Positions 1 through 8,604 of a stretch of 64,000 bases of DNA are shown here, one piece after another (the first letter of the stretch is position 1; each line of letters starts with the position of its first letter). The DNA comes from AC-51 sp963749895 (lineage in GTDB: Bacteria > Actinomycetota > UBA4738 > HRBIN12), in assembly GCA_963749895.1 (NCBI GenBank), contig CAVVOG010000003.1, positions 930,001 through 994,000 on the forward strand, given 5' to 3'. The position numbers and the translations under genes were made by a program. The notes below the pieces were generated by a model, which was not told the DNA's origin, did no database searches, and saw nothing but the letters and a program-made list of their open reading frames with translations.

Positions 1-344
1 AACGGGATCACGCGGAACACCGCGCCGATCGCGTCGCGCTGCATGAAGACGTTCACACGGAACCGAGCCCGGCCCGGCAGCGAGTACGACATATCGAGCT
101 CGAGCTCCTGTTCGAAGCGCTCACGCAGCTTCTGGGGCAAGATCGCGTAGATCATGCCCTGGAGCGCCCGTGGGGTCATCGCCGGGTAGTCCTCGAGACG
201 CTCGAGGTCACCGTGGACCCGGACGACCGGCGGGGAGCCCGCGGTCAGGTGCAGGTCCGAGCCTTCGGCGTCGAGGAGCCTGCCCAGCAGCTCCGGAACG
301 GGAACCTGAAGGTCGTCCTCCTGCTGGGGAGGGGCCATGCTCAT
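1..344 (-). CDS. pilT: type IV pilus retraction ATPase PilT, N-terminal part (runs off window start)
   Basis: The first 115 or so residues of a PilT-type hexameric ATPase, which powers pilus retraction at the inner face of the membrane. The visible part is the N-terminal PAS-like domain: LLDAEGSDLHL near the start, a PPVVRVHGDL strand, and FRVNVFMQRD further on. Walker motifs lie beyond the window. The start is ATG at 344, with a second in-frame ATG at 338; both directly follow the pilB stop, so the two genes are probably co-transcribed and translationally coupled. PilT is preferred over a second PilB because PilB's own N-terminal domain looks different and the order pilB–pilT is common. Confidence 0.85.
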   Translation of the reverse strand, partial: MSMAPPQQEDDLQVPVPELLGRLLDAEGSDLHLTAGSPPVVRVHGDLERLEDYPAMTPRALQGMIYAILPQKLRERFEQELELDMSYSLPGRARFRVNVFMQRDAIGAVFRVIP

Positions 345-347
345 CGG

Positions 348-2033
348 CTACTTCACCACCCTTGCGACTTCTTCGAGGGATGTGATCCCCATGCGGACCT
401 TCTCCAGGCCGTCGTCGCGGAGGGTGATCATCCCCTGCTCCACGGCCACGTGCTTGATCGACTCGGCCGATGCGCGCTCCACCGTCAACCGCTCGATCTC
501 CTCGGTCATCGGCATGACCTCGTACAGGCCGATCCGGCCCCGGTACCCGGTGTTCGAGCACGCCGGACACCCCACGGCCTTGTAGATCTCGGTGATCTCG
601 CCCCACAACCACTCGGGGAACCCCGCCGCCTGCAGCTCGGCCTGCTCCGGCCGGTACGCGATCTTGCAGCGTTCGCAGAGCTTGCGTCCGAGCCGCTGGG
701 CGATCACGCAGTCGATCGCCGAGGCGACCAGGAAGGTCTCGACGTCCATCTCGATCAACCGCGAGATCGCGCTCGGCGCGTCGTTCGTGTGCAGCGACGA
801 CAACACGAGGTGACCGGTGAGGGCGGCCTCGATCGCGATCGTGGCCGTCTCCTTGTCCCGGATCTCACCGATCAGCACGATGTCGGGGTCGGCACGCAGG
901 ATCGAGCGCAGCGCACTCGCGAACGTGAGCCCCGCCTTTGGGTTGACCTGGACCTGGTTCACGCCGGGGAGCCGGTACTCGACCGGGTCCTCGACCGTGA
1001 TGATGTTCTTGTCCTCCTCGTTGAGGATGTTGAGCGTCGCGTACATCGACGTCGACTTCCCCGAACCGGTCGGACCGGTGACCAAGATCGCGCCGTACGG
1101 CTTGCGGAACGACTGGGCGTAGCGCGTGTACGGGCCTTCGAGGAACCCGAGGTCCTCGAGCTTGAGCAGCGCGTTCGACTTGTCGAGCACGCGGATCACG
1201 ACCTTCTCGCCCCACACGGTCGGGAGCGTCGCGACACGCAGGTCCAGCTGCTTGCCGCCGACCTTCATCGAGATGCGGCCGTCCTGCGGGACGCGCTTCT
1301 CCGCGATGTTCAGGTCCGCCATCACCTTGAGACGGCTGATCAGGCCGCCCTGGATGTTCTTCGGCGCCGGCGGCATCGGCTCGTGGAGCACGCCGTCGAC
1401 CCGGAAGCGGATCCGGACGTTCTTCTCGGCCGGCTCCAGGTGGACGTCGGAGGCGCGGTCACCGACCGCCTGGGTCATGATCGCGTTCACGAGCTTGACG
1501 ATCGGGGCGTCCTCGAGCGCGGCCTCGAGGTCGGTCTCCTCGCCCTCGGCCTGCTCGGCGGCGATGCTCGCCATCGCCTCGACCTGCGAGTCCATGCCCG
1601 CGTACTTCTGGATCGCGCGTTCGACGTCGTTCGCCGTCGCGACGACGGGCTGGACGTCGCGCCCGGTGATCGTGCGGATGTCGTCCAGCGCATAGACGTT
1701 CGCGGGGTCCGACATCGCGACCAGGAGCTTCCCGTCGCGCTCCCCGATCGGCAGCGCCCGGTAGCGGCGCGCGAGGGCCTCGGGAAGCAGGACGGTGGCG
1801 GTCGGGTCGATCGGGTGATCCGCGAGGTCGACGAACTCCAGGCCGACCTGCTCGGCGAGGGCACGGACGAGGTCCGCCTCCTTGATCATCCCCAGGTCGA
1901 TCAGGACGCGGCCGAGCGACTTCGGCGTCTTCCGATGCTCTTCGAGGGCGACCTCGAGTTGCTCGTTCGTGATATAGCCGAGCTCGATCAGGATCTGGCC
2001 CAGCTGTTTGGACTTCCTTTTGACGGTCGTCAT
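348..2033 (-). CDS. pilB: type IV pilus assembly / type II secretion ATPase (PilB/GspE family)
   Basis: Cytoplasmic ATPase that drives polymerisation of pilin-like subunits. In its 561 residues one sees a GspE N-terminal domain (about 1–145), the Walker A loop GPTGSGKST (320–328), an Asp box ITVEDPVEY (345–353), Walker B with LIGEIRD (about 387–393), a His box around 406–420, and the tetracysteine zinc site CERC (453, 456) plus CPAC (489, 492). This is the full family architecture and normal length. It sits 3 bp upstream of pilT and downstream of a roadblock-like gene, which suggests a pilus operon whose other genes lie left of the window. Confidence 0.95.
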   Translation of the reverse strand: MTTVKRKSKQLGQILIELGYITNEQLEVALEEHRKTPKSLGRVLIDLGMIKEADLVRALAEQVGLEFVDLADHPIDPTATVLLPEALARRYRALPIGERDGKLLVAMSDPANVYALDDIRTITGRDVQPVVATANDVERAIQKYAGMDSQVEAMASIAAEQAEGEETDLEAALEDAPIVKLVNAIMTQAVGDRASDVHLEPAEKNVRIRFRVDGVLHEPMPPAPKNIQGGLISRLKVMADLNIAEKRVPQDGRISMKVGGKQLDLRVATLPTVWGEKVVIRVLDKSNALLKLEDLGFLEGPYTRYAQSFRKPYGAILVTGPTGSGKSTSMYATLNILNEEDKNIITVEDPVEYRLPGVNQVQVNPKAGLTFASALRSILRADPDIVLIGEIRDKETATIAIEAALTGHLVLSSLHTNDAPSAISRLIEMDVETFLVASAIDCVIAQRLGRKLCERCKIAYRPEQAELQAAGFPEWLWGEITEIYKAVGCPACSNTGYRGRIGLYEVMPMTEEIERLTVERASAESIKHVAVEQGMITLRDDGLEKVRMGITSLEEVARVVK

Positions 2034-2068
2034 CGAGGACCCTCTCCACGTCCGTACGGGCTAGGTCG

Positions 2069-2803
2069 TCAGGAACTACTTTCGTCACCGTCGGAGTCGA
2101 GCTGAAGCAATCCGGAGAACTCTTTGGCCAGCAGGACCCGGTCGATCTCCGGACCCTCGCGCTCGGCCCCTCCGGGGGCCGACGACATGAGCTTCTCGGG
2201 CTCGCGCTTGAGCCCGGACACGGGGGCCTCGACGGCAGGCTCGGGCTCCGCGGGGACCGCGGTTCCGGCAGCGACGGAAGGGGTCTCGAGCGGCGCGACG
2301 GCCTCGAGCGGCGGGGCGAGCGGCTCCAGCGGCGGGGCCACGGCCTCCGCCGCCATCGGCTCCAGGGGGACGGCGGCGGCGATCTCGGCGGGGGCCTGCT
2401 TGTCGGCCGGTGGGTGGAGGGAGGTGCGCGGTTTCCCGGATGGCGCCGCGGCGGCATCCGGGAGCTTCAGCGTGTCGCGCTTCGCCCGTCCGTCCTCGGC
2501 CAATAGGAGCACCTGTTCGAGCTGGTCGAGGATGATGCCCGGGCGCACGCTGACGCCCGCCACGACGAAGGCCGCGTACGGCCCCCGGTGCACGAAGCCC
2601 CAGATCTGGTCGCCGAACTCCACGAAGCTCCGGCGGACCTCCCCCATCGCGACGAACCGGAGCCAGGCAGGCTTCATCAACGCGTCCTCGGCCTCCTCGG
2701 GGAAGGCGGCGAGGATCAGGCCGTCCCGTGAGAGCACCAGGCAGCCGTGCACGTCGCCCATCGTGAGGACGACGCGCTGCGCGAGCGCGACGTATTCATC
2801 CAT
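2069..2803 (-). CDS. roadblock/LC7-like N-terminal domain with Ala/Pro-rich tail, function unknown
   Basis: A 244-residue protein. Residues 1–105 look like a roadblock/LC7 fold (a GCLVLSRDGLILAA strand–turn–strand and a late helix LDQLEQVLLL). The rest is a low-complexity tail rich in Ala, Pro, Glu and Leu, with PLEPLAPPLEAVAP-type repeats, probably disordered. Roadblock proteins in bacteria often regulate small GTPases (MglB type) or polarity, and pilus motors are among their known targets. The gene is directly upstream of pilB on the same strand, so a role in controlling the pilus ATPase is an attractive inference. No enzyme motif is visible. Confidence 0.5.
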   Translation of the reverse strand: MDEYVALAQRVVLTMGDVHGCLVLSRDGLILAAFPEEAEDALMKPAWLRFVAMGEVRRSFVEFGDQIWGFVHRGPYAAFVVAGVSVRPGIILDQLEQVLLLAEDGRAKRDTLKLPDAAAAPSGKPRTSLHPPADKQAPAEIAAAVPLEPMAAEAVAPPLEPLAPPLEAVAPLETPSVAAGTAVPAEPEPAVEAPVSGLKREPEKLMSSAPGGAEREGPEIDRVLLAKEFSGLLQLDSDGDESSS

Positions 2804-2879
2804 CCCTTCCCCACGAGCATCGTCGGGGGGCGCGCGTGGCTTGAGTCGACCGGGTGGGGTCGGGAGGGAGGCGGGTGGA

Positions 2880-3752
2880 TCAGTCGCGGTCGGCGAGGGC
2901 CGCGAGCGCGGCCGCAGACATCACGTCGAGCGGGGCCACCTGGCCCGTCCACAGCTCGAACGACAACGCCGCCTGATGCAGGAGGAGCCCCAGCCCACCG
3001 AAGGCCGACGCCCCGGCGGCCCTGGCGGCGGCGAGGAACGACGTGTGGGCCGGGTGGTACAGCAGGTCCACCGCGACCGTGTCCTGGTGGAGCGCCGGGA
3101 GCGGCAGCACCTCGCCCTCGGCGCCGAGCGGCGTGGCGTTCACGACGAGGTCGGCGGGATGCCCCGGCGCGTCGTCGAAGCCGACGACGACGAGCTCCGT
3201 CGGCTGACCGTCGAGCACCTCGGCGAGCTCCTCGGTGCGCGCCGGGGTGCGGGCCGCGACCACCAACCGGGTCAGCCCGGCGCGCGCCAGCGCCAGCGCG
3301 CAGGCCCTGGCGGCGCCGCCGGCCCCGTACAGCAGCGCCGTGCGCCCGGCCGCGTCGAACCCCGCGTCGCGCTTGATGAACCGGTCGAACCCCGGCGCGT
3401 CGGTGTTGTGCCCCGACACCCGCTGACCGTCGACGACGACGGTGTTCACCGCGCGCAGCAGCCGGGCGTCCTCGGACAGCTCGTCGACCCCTGCCGCGAC
3501 CGCCGTCTTGTGGGGCATCGTCACGTTCGCACCTTCGATCCCCAGGGCGCGCAGACCCGCGAGCGCTTCGGGCACCATCCCCGGCGGGACCGGGAGCGCC
3601 ACGTACACCTTGTCGAGCCCGGCGGACGTGAACGCCGCGTTGTGGATCGCCGGCGACAGGCTGTGCGCGACCGGCCACCCGATCACGCCGAGGACGCCCG
3701 TCGTCCCGCTCAGGTCCCGGGCCGCTCGGGCCTCGTCATCCCAGGCAGGCAT
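2880..3752 (-). CDS. aroE: shikimate 5-dehydrogenase
   Basis: Catalyses NADPH-dependent reduction of 3-dehydroshikimate to shikimate in aromatic amino acid synthesis. Visible motifs are the substrate site SLSP (31–34), catalytic Lys82 in NVTMPHK, Asp118 in GHNTDAPG, and the nucleotide-binding GAGGAARA (143–150). The 290-residue length is normal. The start overlaps the end of mltG by 17 nt, matching the common actinobacterial order ruvX–mltG–aroE. Confident. Confidence 0.94.
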   Translation of the reverse strand: MPAWDDEARAARDLSGTTGVLGVIGWPVAHSLSPAIHNAAFTSAGLDKVYVALPVPPGMVPEALAGLRALGIEGANVTMPHKTAVAAGVDELSEDARLLRAVNTVVVDGQRVSGHNTDAPGFDRFIKRDAGFDAAGRTALLYGAGGAARACALALARAGLTRLVVAARTPARTEELAEVLDGQPTELVVVGFDDAPGHPADLVVNATPLGAEGEVLPLPALHQDTVAVDLLYHPAHTSFLAAARAAGASAFGGLGLLLHQAALSFELWTGQVAPLDVMSAAALAALADRD

Positions 3753-4824
3753 CGACGTTCGCCAGGTGCTCGTCGTACGTCACGGAGAACTCGTGACGCC
3801 CGTCCTCGCCGCACAGGACGTAGTAGAAGAAGTCGGTCGTCTGAGGCTCCAGGGCGGCACGCAGCGACGCGAGCCCGGGACTGGCGATCGGCGTCGGCGG
3901 CAGGCCCGCGTTGATCCGCGTGTTGTACGGGTTGTCCGTCTCGATGTCGGCGGTGCTGAGGCTCCCGTCGGGTGACGGGTCCTGGTAGAGCAGGGTGGCG
4001 TCGATCCCCAACGACATCGGCTCGGCCAACCGGTTGTAGATCACGCCGGCGATCAGCGGGCGCTCCTCGTCGAGCTTGGCCTCCTTCTCGATCATCGAGG
4101 CCACGATCACGATCTCGTAGGGGGTGAGCCCGAGCGCCTCCGCGTTCTGCCACGGGAGCGTCTCCGCCTCCTCCGCGAACTGCGCGAGCATCGTGTCGAT
4201 CACGGCCTCCTCGTCGAGGCCCTTCCTGACCAGCTCGAAGGTCTTCGGGAACAGGAAGCCCTCAGCGGTCGCGGTCCCCTTCGGCAGGTAGGGAGGCAGC
4301 GAGTACCGGCCGCTCTCCGCCAGCTTCCCGAACCGGGCTTGGGAGAGACCGAGCTCCTCGGCCACGACGCTCGAGATCGAGCGCTCGTCCGGGTAGGTGG
4401 AGCGGATCCGCAGGCCCTCGGGGATCGTGAGCTCCACCGTGGGCACCTTCTCCGGCGGGGTCGTGAGGATCACCATGATGTCGTCGAGGGACGTCCCCAC
4501 GGCGATCTCGTAGGTCCCCGAACGGATCTCGCTCGCCTGACCGGTCCCCCGCAGGAGCAGGTTCCCGACGAACCCGCCGCAGTTCGTGAGGCCCTCCGCC
4601 GCGAGCTGCTCGGCGACGTCTTCCCCCGTCACACCCTCCGGGACCTCGAACGCCACGGTCGTGCCGTCGGCGATCGGCGCGTCGCGGCACGCGCGGTACC
4701 GGTTCCCGGCGATCGCGAGCACGACGACGAGGCCCAGGAACAGCGCGAGCACGACGATCAGGCCGGTGCGCTGGGGACGGTGGCGGTCCGCTCGGGTGGG
4801 TGCGGCGGCGGTCGGGTCGGCCAT
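3736..4824 (-). CDS. mltG: endolytic peptidoglycan transglycosylase MltG (YceG-like)
   Basis: Membrane-anchored lytic transglycosylase thought to release or terminate nascent glycan strands. A short basic N-terminus is followed by one membrane segment (about 21–41). The YceG catalytic region contains ASMIEKEAK, where Glu246 matches the catalytic Glu of the family, followed by GVIYNRL and NPYNTRINAGLPPTPI. The chosen ATG at 4824 gives 362 residues and leaves 16 bp after ruvX. An in-frame ATG at 4893 would overlap ruvX by 53 nt and add a non-conserved tail, so it is less likely. No obvious ribosome-binding site precedes 4824. Confidence 0.92.
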   Translation of the reverse strand: MADPTAAAPTRADRHRPQRTGLIVVLALFLGLVVVLAIAGNRYRACRDAPIADGTTVAFEVPEGVTGEDVAEQLAAEGLTNCGGFVGNLLLRGTGQASEIRSGTYEIAVGTSLDDIMVILTTPPEKVPTVELTIPEGLRIRSTYPDERSISSVVAEELGLSQARFGKLAESGRYSLPPYLPKGTATAEGFLFPKTFELVRKGLDEEAVIDTMLAQFAEEAETLPWQNAEALGLTPYEIVIVASMIEKEAKLDEERPLIAGVIYNRLAEPMSLGIDATLLYQDPSPDGSLSTADIETDNPYNTRINAGLPPTPIASPGLASLRAALEPQTTDFFYYVLCGEDGRHEFSVTYDEHLANVDACLG

Positions 4825-4840
4825 CGGGGGGAGAGGATAC

Positions 4841-5293
4841 CTATGCGGGGTCCCGCGATCGGTGCGCGTCGAGCCAACCCTGGAGCAGGACACGTGCGGC
4901 GGCGGCGTCCACCACCGCGCGGCGATCCCGTCCGCGGACCCCGGCCTCCCGCAGACCGCGCTCGGCCTCCACCGTCGTCAGCCGCTCGTCGCACAGCTCG
5001 ACCGGCACGTCGAGGATCCCCCGGAGGACGTCCGCGAAGGCCTCCGCGTGCGCTGCCCGTGGACCTCGTGAGCCGTCCATGTTCAACGGGAGGCCGACCA
5101 CGACGAGCGTCGCCCCTCGCTCGGCGGCCAGTCCGGCGATCGCCTTGAGTTCCCCCGGTGGTCGGCCGACGTGGACGGTCCCGACCGGAACCGCCACACG
5201 GCGGTCGGGGTCCGAGACCGCGACGCCGATCCGGACGTCTCCGAGGTCGAGCGCCAGGACGGGACCGGCGGCTCCGGGCACAGGCTCGCTCAC
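4841..5293 (-). CDS. ruvX: YqgF/RuvX family nuclease-like protein (16S pre-rRNA processing or putative Holliday junction resolvase)
   Basis: An RNase H-fold protein of 150 residues. It opens with ALDLGDVRIGVAVSD (first acidic residue), has VVVGLPLNMDG in the middle, and ELCDERLTT then DAAAARVLLQ near the end, the conserved YqgF blocks. The family is known for 5' maturation of 16S rRNA in E. coli and is often called a putative resolvase. It overlaps the alaS stop by 4 nt (ATGA), so the two are translationally coupled. Confidence 0.92.
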   Translation of the reverse strand: MSEPVPGAAGPVLALDLGDVRIGVAVSDPDRRVAVPVGTVHVGRPPGELKAIAGLAAERGATLVVVGLPLNMDGSRGPRAAHAEAFADVLRGILDVPVELCDERLTTVEAERGLREAGVRGRDRRAVVDAAAARVLLQGWLDAHRSRDPA

Positions 5294-7899
5294 CCGCCGA
5301 GGAGCTCGCGCAGGCGTGCCGGGACGCCGCCGAGCGCGTCGGGGAGCCGCGAGGCGTCCTTCCCGCCCGCGTTCGCCAGGATGTCCTTGCCACCTGCGCC
5401 ACCGCCGAGGAGCGCGGCGCCCGGCCGCAGGAGCTCCGGTGCGGTGACGCCGCGCTCGACGGCACCGGCGGTCGCGGCGGCGACCAGCATCGGCTTGCCG
5501 CCCTCCGCGTTGCCGACGACCACCGCCGCCGGCCGGTCCTGGAGCCGGTCACGCACCTTCTGCGCCAGGTCGCGCAGACCGCCCGGGTCCTCGCCCGGTA
5601 CCTCCGCCACGACGAGCGCCACGCCCTCGACGTCCACGACCCCCTCGACGAGGGAGGCGATCAGCGAGTCGCGGTCGCCGGCCCGGAGCGTGCCCAGCTC
5701 GCCGCGCAGGCGGCGGTTCTCCTCGACGACCTTGCGGGCCCGGTCGAGCGCGGCCCTCGGGTCCTTGGCTTCGAGCGCCTCGACGAGGCCACGCAGGAGC
5801 GCCCGCTCGACGTTGATCTCCCGCAGGGCGTCGGGACCGACCAGGGCCTCGACCCGCCGCATCCCGGCGCCGATCGAGCCCTCGCGCAGGAGCCGGACGA
5901 CCGCCACGTTGCCGGTCCGCTGGACGTGGGTCCCTCCGCACAGCTCGCGCGAGTAGTCACCGATCTCGACGACCCGGACGACGTCGCCGTACTTCTCGCC
6001 GAACAGCGCCACGGCACCGAGCGACTTCGCCTCGTCCATCGTCGTCTCGAAGATCTTCACCGTGTCGTCGCGAGCGAGCCGCCGGTTCGCCTCGAGCTCG
6101 GCTTCCTCGAGCACCTCGACCGGGACGGCGCTCGGATGGGGGAAGTCGAACCGAAGGCGCCCGGGCTCCACGAGGGAGCCGGCCTGGCGCGCGTGCTCGC
6201 CCAGGACGTGCTTCAGCGTCCAGTGGACGACGTGGGTCGAGGTGTGGGCGCGTGCCGTCGCCTCACGGGCCAGCCGGTCGATCTCGGCGATCCCGTCCTG
6301 GCCCGTGCGAACCTCGCCGGACTCGACGACCCCCACGTGCATGATCGCGTGGTCCCCGATCCGCTGCGTGTCACGGACGCGGACGACGCCGGTGTGCGTG
6401 CGGATCGTGCCCCGGTCCCCGACCTGGCCGCCCCCCTCCGGGTAGAAGGGGGTCCGGGCCATGAACACCCGGACCTCGGCGCCTTCCTCGGCTCCGTCGA
6501 GCTGCGCGTGCCCGTCGTCGAGCAGCAGGTCGATCGCGGCCTCGGCCTCGGGACGCGTGTAGCCCACGAACTCGGCCGCCGGCACCGCCCCGGCGTCGAG
6601 CCCGATCTCGACCTTCTTCGCCGCCTTGCGGGCCCGGTCCCGCTGGTCGCTCAGCAGCTCCCGGAACCGTTCCTCGTCGACCGAGAGGCCGGCCTCCGCG
6701 GCGAGCTCGACGGTGAGCTCGATCGGGAAGCCGAACGTGTCGGACAGCTTGAAGGCGTCCTCGCCCCCGATCCGTGCATCGGACGCGCGGCCGACGGCCT
6801 CCTCGAACAGCACCATGCCCTGACGGAGGGTGCCGCTGAAACGCTCCTCCTCGGAGCCCAGCACCTGCTCCACGAACGCCCGGTTCTCCCGGAGCTCGGG
6901 GTACGCCTCGCCGAAGCCCTCCACCACGACCTCGACGAGCGGACGGAAGACCTCGCCTCGGACACCCAGCTGACGCGCCGACGAGACGACCCGGCGGAGC
7001 ATCCGACGCAGGATGTAGCCGCGGCCCTCGTTCGAGGGCTGCACGCCGTCGGCCACGAGGAAGCTGCAGGCCCGCGCGTGCTCGCCGATGATCCGGATCG
7101 CGACGTCGTGGCGCTCGTCGGCCCCGTAGCGCTTGCCCGACATCGACTGCACCTGCTCGAGCAGCGGGCCGAACAGGTCGGTCTCGAAGAAGCTCCCCTT
7201 GTCCTGCAGGACCATCGCCACGCGCTCGAGCGACGAGCCGGTGTCGATGTTCTTGCGGGGCAGGTCGCCGAGGACCTCGCAGTCGCCGTCGACCTGGTGC
7301 TGCATGAACACGTGGTTCCAGATCTCGCAGTACCGGTCCTCGTCGACCTCCGGGCCACCCTCGGCCCCGTAGCGCTCACCACGGTCGACGAAGATCTCCG
7401 AGCACGGCCCCGCGGGGCCTGCCGCGTGCGTCCACCAGTAGTTGTCGGCCTTGCCTCGACGGACGATGCGGGCGGCCGGGAGCCCCAGGTCCTGCCAGAT
7501 CTCGACCGCGTCGTCGTCGTCGGTGTAGACGCTCGCCCAGATCCTGCCGGGATCGATCCCGAAGCCCTCGGTGACCAGCTCCAGGCCCCAGGCGCACGAC
7601 TCCGCTTTGAAGTAGTCGCCGAACGAGAAGTTGCCGAGCATCTCGAACATCGTCAGGTGGCGGTCCGTGTGGCCGACGTTCTCGATGTCGACCGCTCGGA
7701 AGCACTTCTGGGCGGTGGTCGCCCGGGAGAACGGGGCCTCGGCCTGCCCCAGGAAGTACGGGATGAACTGGTTCATCCCCGCGTTCGTCAGGAGCAACCC
7801 GGACTCGGGCGGCGGGATCAGCGACGAGGAGCGGACGCGTGTGTGCCCGCGTCCCTCGAAGAACGCCAGGAAGGTCTCGCGGATCCGGTCGCCGTCCAC
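5290..7899 (-). CDS. alaS: alanyl-tRNA synthetase
   Basis: Charges tRNA-Ala in the cytosol. The 869-residue protein starts at a GTG (VDGDRIRETFLAFF...), as expected for AlaRS. It has the class II catalytic domain (motif 2 around FEMLGNFSFGDYFK), the editing domain zinc site HTSTH with downstream CGGTH, and a C-terminal glycine-rich segment (GGGAGGKD) typical of the C-Ala domain. All parts are present and of normal length. It is followed by ruvX with a 4-nt overlap and preceded by two small membrane-associated genes. Confidence 0.97.
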   Translation of the reverse strand: MDGDRIRETFLAFFEGRGHTRVRSSSLIPPPESGLLLTNAGMNQFIPYFLGQAEAPFSRATTAQKCFRAVDIENVGHTDRHLTMFEMLGNFSFGDYFKAESCAWGLELVTEGFGIDPGRIWASVYTDDDDAVEIWQDLGLPAARIVRRGKADNYWWTHAAGPAGPCSEIFVDRGERYGAEGGPEVDEDRYCEIWNHVFMQHQVDGDCEVLGDLPRKNIDTGSSLERVAMVLQDKGSFFETDLFGPLLEQVQSMSGKRYGADERHDVAIRIIGEHARACSFLVADGVQPSNEGRGYILRRMLRRVVSSARQLGVRGEVFRPLVEVVVEGFGEAYPELRENRAFVEQVLGSEEERFSGTLRQGMVLFEEAVGRASDARIGGEDAFKLSDTFGFPIELTVELAAEAGLSVDEERFRELLSDQRDRARKAAKKVEIGLDAGAVPAAEFVGYTRPEAEAAIDLLLDDGHAQLDGAEEGAEVRVFMARTPFYPEGGGQVGDRGTIRTHTGVVRVRDTQRIGDHAIMHVGVVESGEVRTGQDGIAEIDRLAREATARAHTSTHVVHWTLKHVLGEHARQAGSLVEPGRLRFDFPHPSAVPVEVLEEAELEANRRLARDDTVKIFETTMDEAKSLGAVALFGEKYGDVVRVVEIGDYSRELCGGTHVQRTGNVAVVRLLREGSIGAGMRRVEALVGPDALREINVERALLRGLVEALEAKDPRAALDRARKVVEENRRLRGELGTLRAGDRDSLIASLVEGVVDVEGVALVVAEVPGEDPGGLRDLAQKVRDRLQDRPAAVVVGNAEGGKPMLVAAATAGAVERGVTAPELLRPGAALLGGGAGGKDILANAGGKDASRLPDALGGVPARLRELLGG

Positions 7900-7947
7900 G
7901 GCGGGGAGTCTACCGGCGGGTGTGGCACGGACGGCCCAAGGCCGACC

Positions 7948-8187
7948 TCAGCCGCCGGGGATCTCGTACCGGTCGCGCAGCTCCCGTTCGCGATCGGCCT
8001 GCGCCCGCTTGCCCTCTTCGATCGACTCGGCCACGAGCTTCGACAGATCGAGCAGGCTCCCCTTCGCCTCGCGTGCGATCGTCTGCGGTTTGGCCTTCTC
8101 GACCTGCCTGCGTGTGAAGCGGCCCGCCATGATCGCGCTGGCCGCCCCTGCGCCGAGCCCGACCGCGAGCCAGAACAGTCGGCGCAC
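7948..8187 (-). CDS. small membrane-anchored protein (DUF6167-like)
   Basis: A 79-residue protein starting at GTG, with one N-terminal hydrophobic helix (about 3–20) followed by a charged, helical, cytoplasmic-type tail. Small genes of this shape occur between alaS and a DUF948 gene in actinobacteria, where they are annotated as DUF6167; the assignment rests mainly on that position. It begins 1 bp after the DUF948 stop, so both are in one operon with alaS. Function unknown. Confidence 0.6.
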   Translation of the reverse strand: MRRLFWLAVGLGAGAASAIMAGRFTRRQVEKAKPQTIAREAKGSLLDLSKLVAESIEEGKRAQADRERELRDRYEIPGG

Positions 8188-8188
8188 G

Positions 8189-8563
8189 CTAGGACTTGCC
8201 CTTCTTCGCCTTCCCCACGCCCTTGCGCAGACCCGCGCCGAAGCTGATCACCTTCACCAGTGGGCTGGCGGCGGCCTCCTCGACCAGGCCGGAGAGCTTC
8301 TCGACACGCCCCACGATCTGGCCGGCCGACTCGAGCATCCCGTCGACCCGGTCGATCTCCCCGTTCATCTTCTCGACGCTGGTCTTCACCTCGCGCAGCA
8401 GCGGCACCGTCTCGTCGCGCATCGCGTCGATCGTGATCTTCGTGGACTCCAACACCCGGAACGTGTTGAGCAGCACGACGCACAGGGCGAGCACGAGCAG
8501 GCCCCAGAACGCGGCCATGACGATCAGCGCGGTGTCACCGCCGGTGAGCGCGAGGAGGGTCAT
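8189..8563 (-). CDS. DUF948 domain protein
   Basis: A 124-residue protein with one membrane helix (about 12–32) followed by an amphipathic coiled-coil-like region (MRDETVPLLREVKTSVEKMN) and a basic C-terminus (KGVGKAKKGKS). This matches DUF948, a family found upstream of alaS in many Gram-positive genomes. Its role is unknown; the topology suggests a membrane-tethered coiled coil. It is in the same leftward unit as alaS. Confidence 0.75.
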   Translation of the reverse strand: MTLLALTGGDTALIVMAAFWGLLVLALCVVLLNTFRVLESTKITIDAMRDETVPLLREVKTSVEKMNGEIDRVDGMLESAGQIVGRVEKLSGLVEEAAASPLVKVISFGAGLRKGVGKAKKGKS

Positions 8564-8604
8564 CGTGGGTTCCTTCCAGGTCGCGGATCGATGCGGGCCC
8601 TAGC

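Noticed and set aside
213..2105. Long rightward open frame (630 codons) opposite pilB
   Set aside because: It is an Arg/Leu/Asp-rich antisense frame caused by high GC in the pilB codons; no family pattern, and pilB is fully convincing.
5158..8247. Rightward open frame of over 1000 codons opposite alaS
   Set aside because: Shadow of alaS and ruvX; repetitive His/Arg/Leu composition and no domain.
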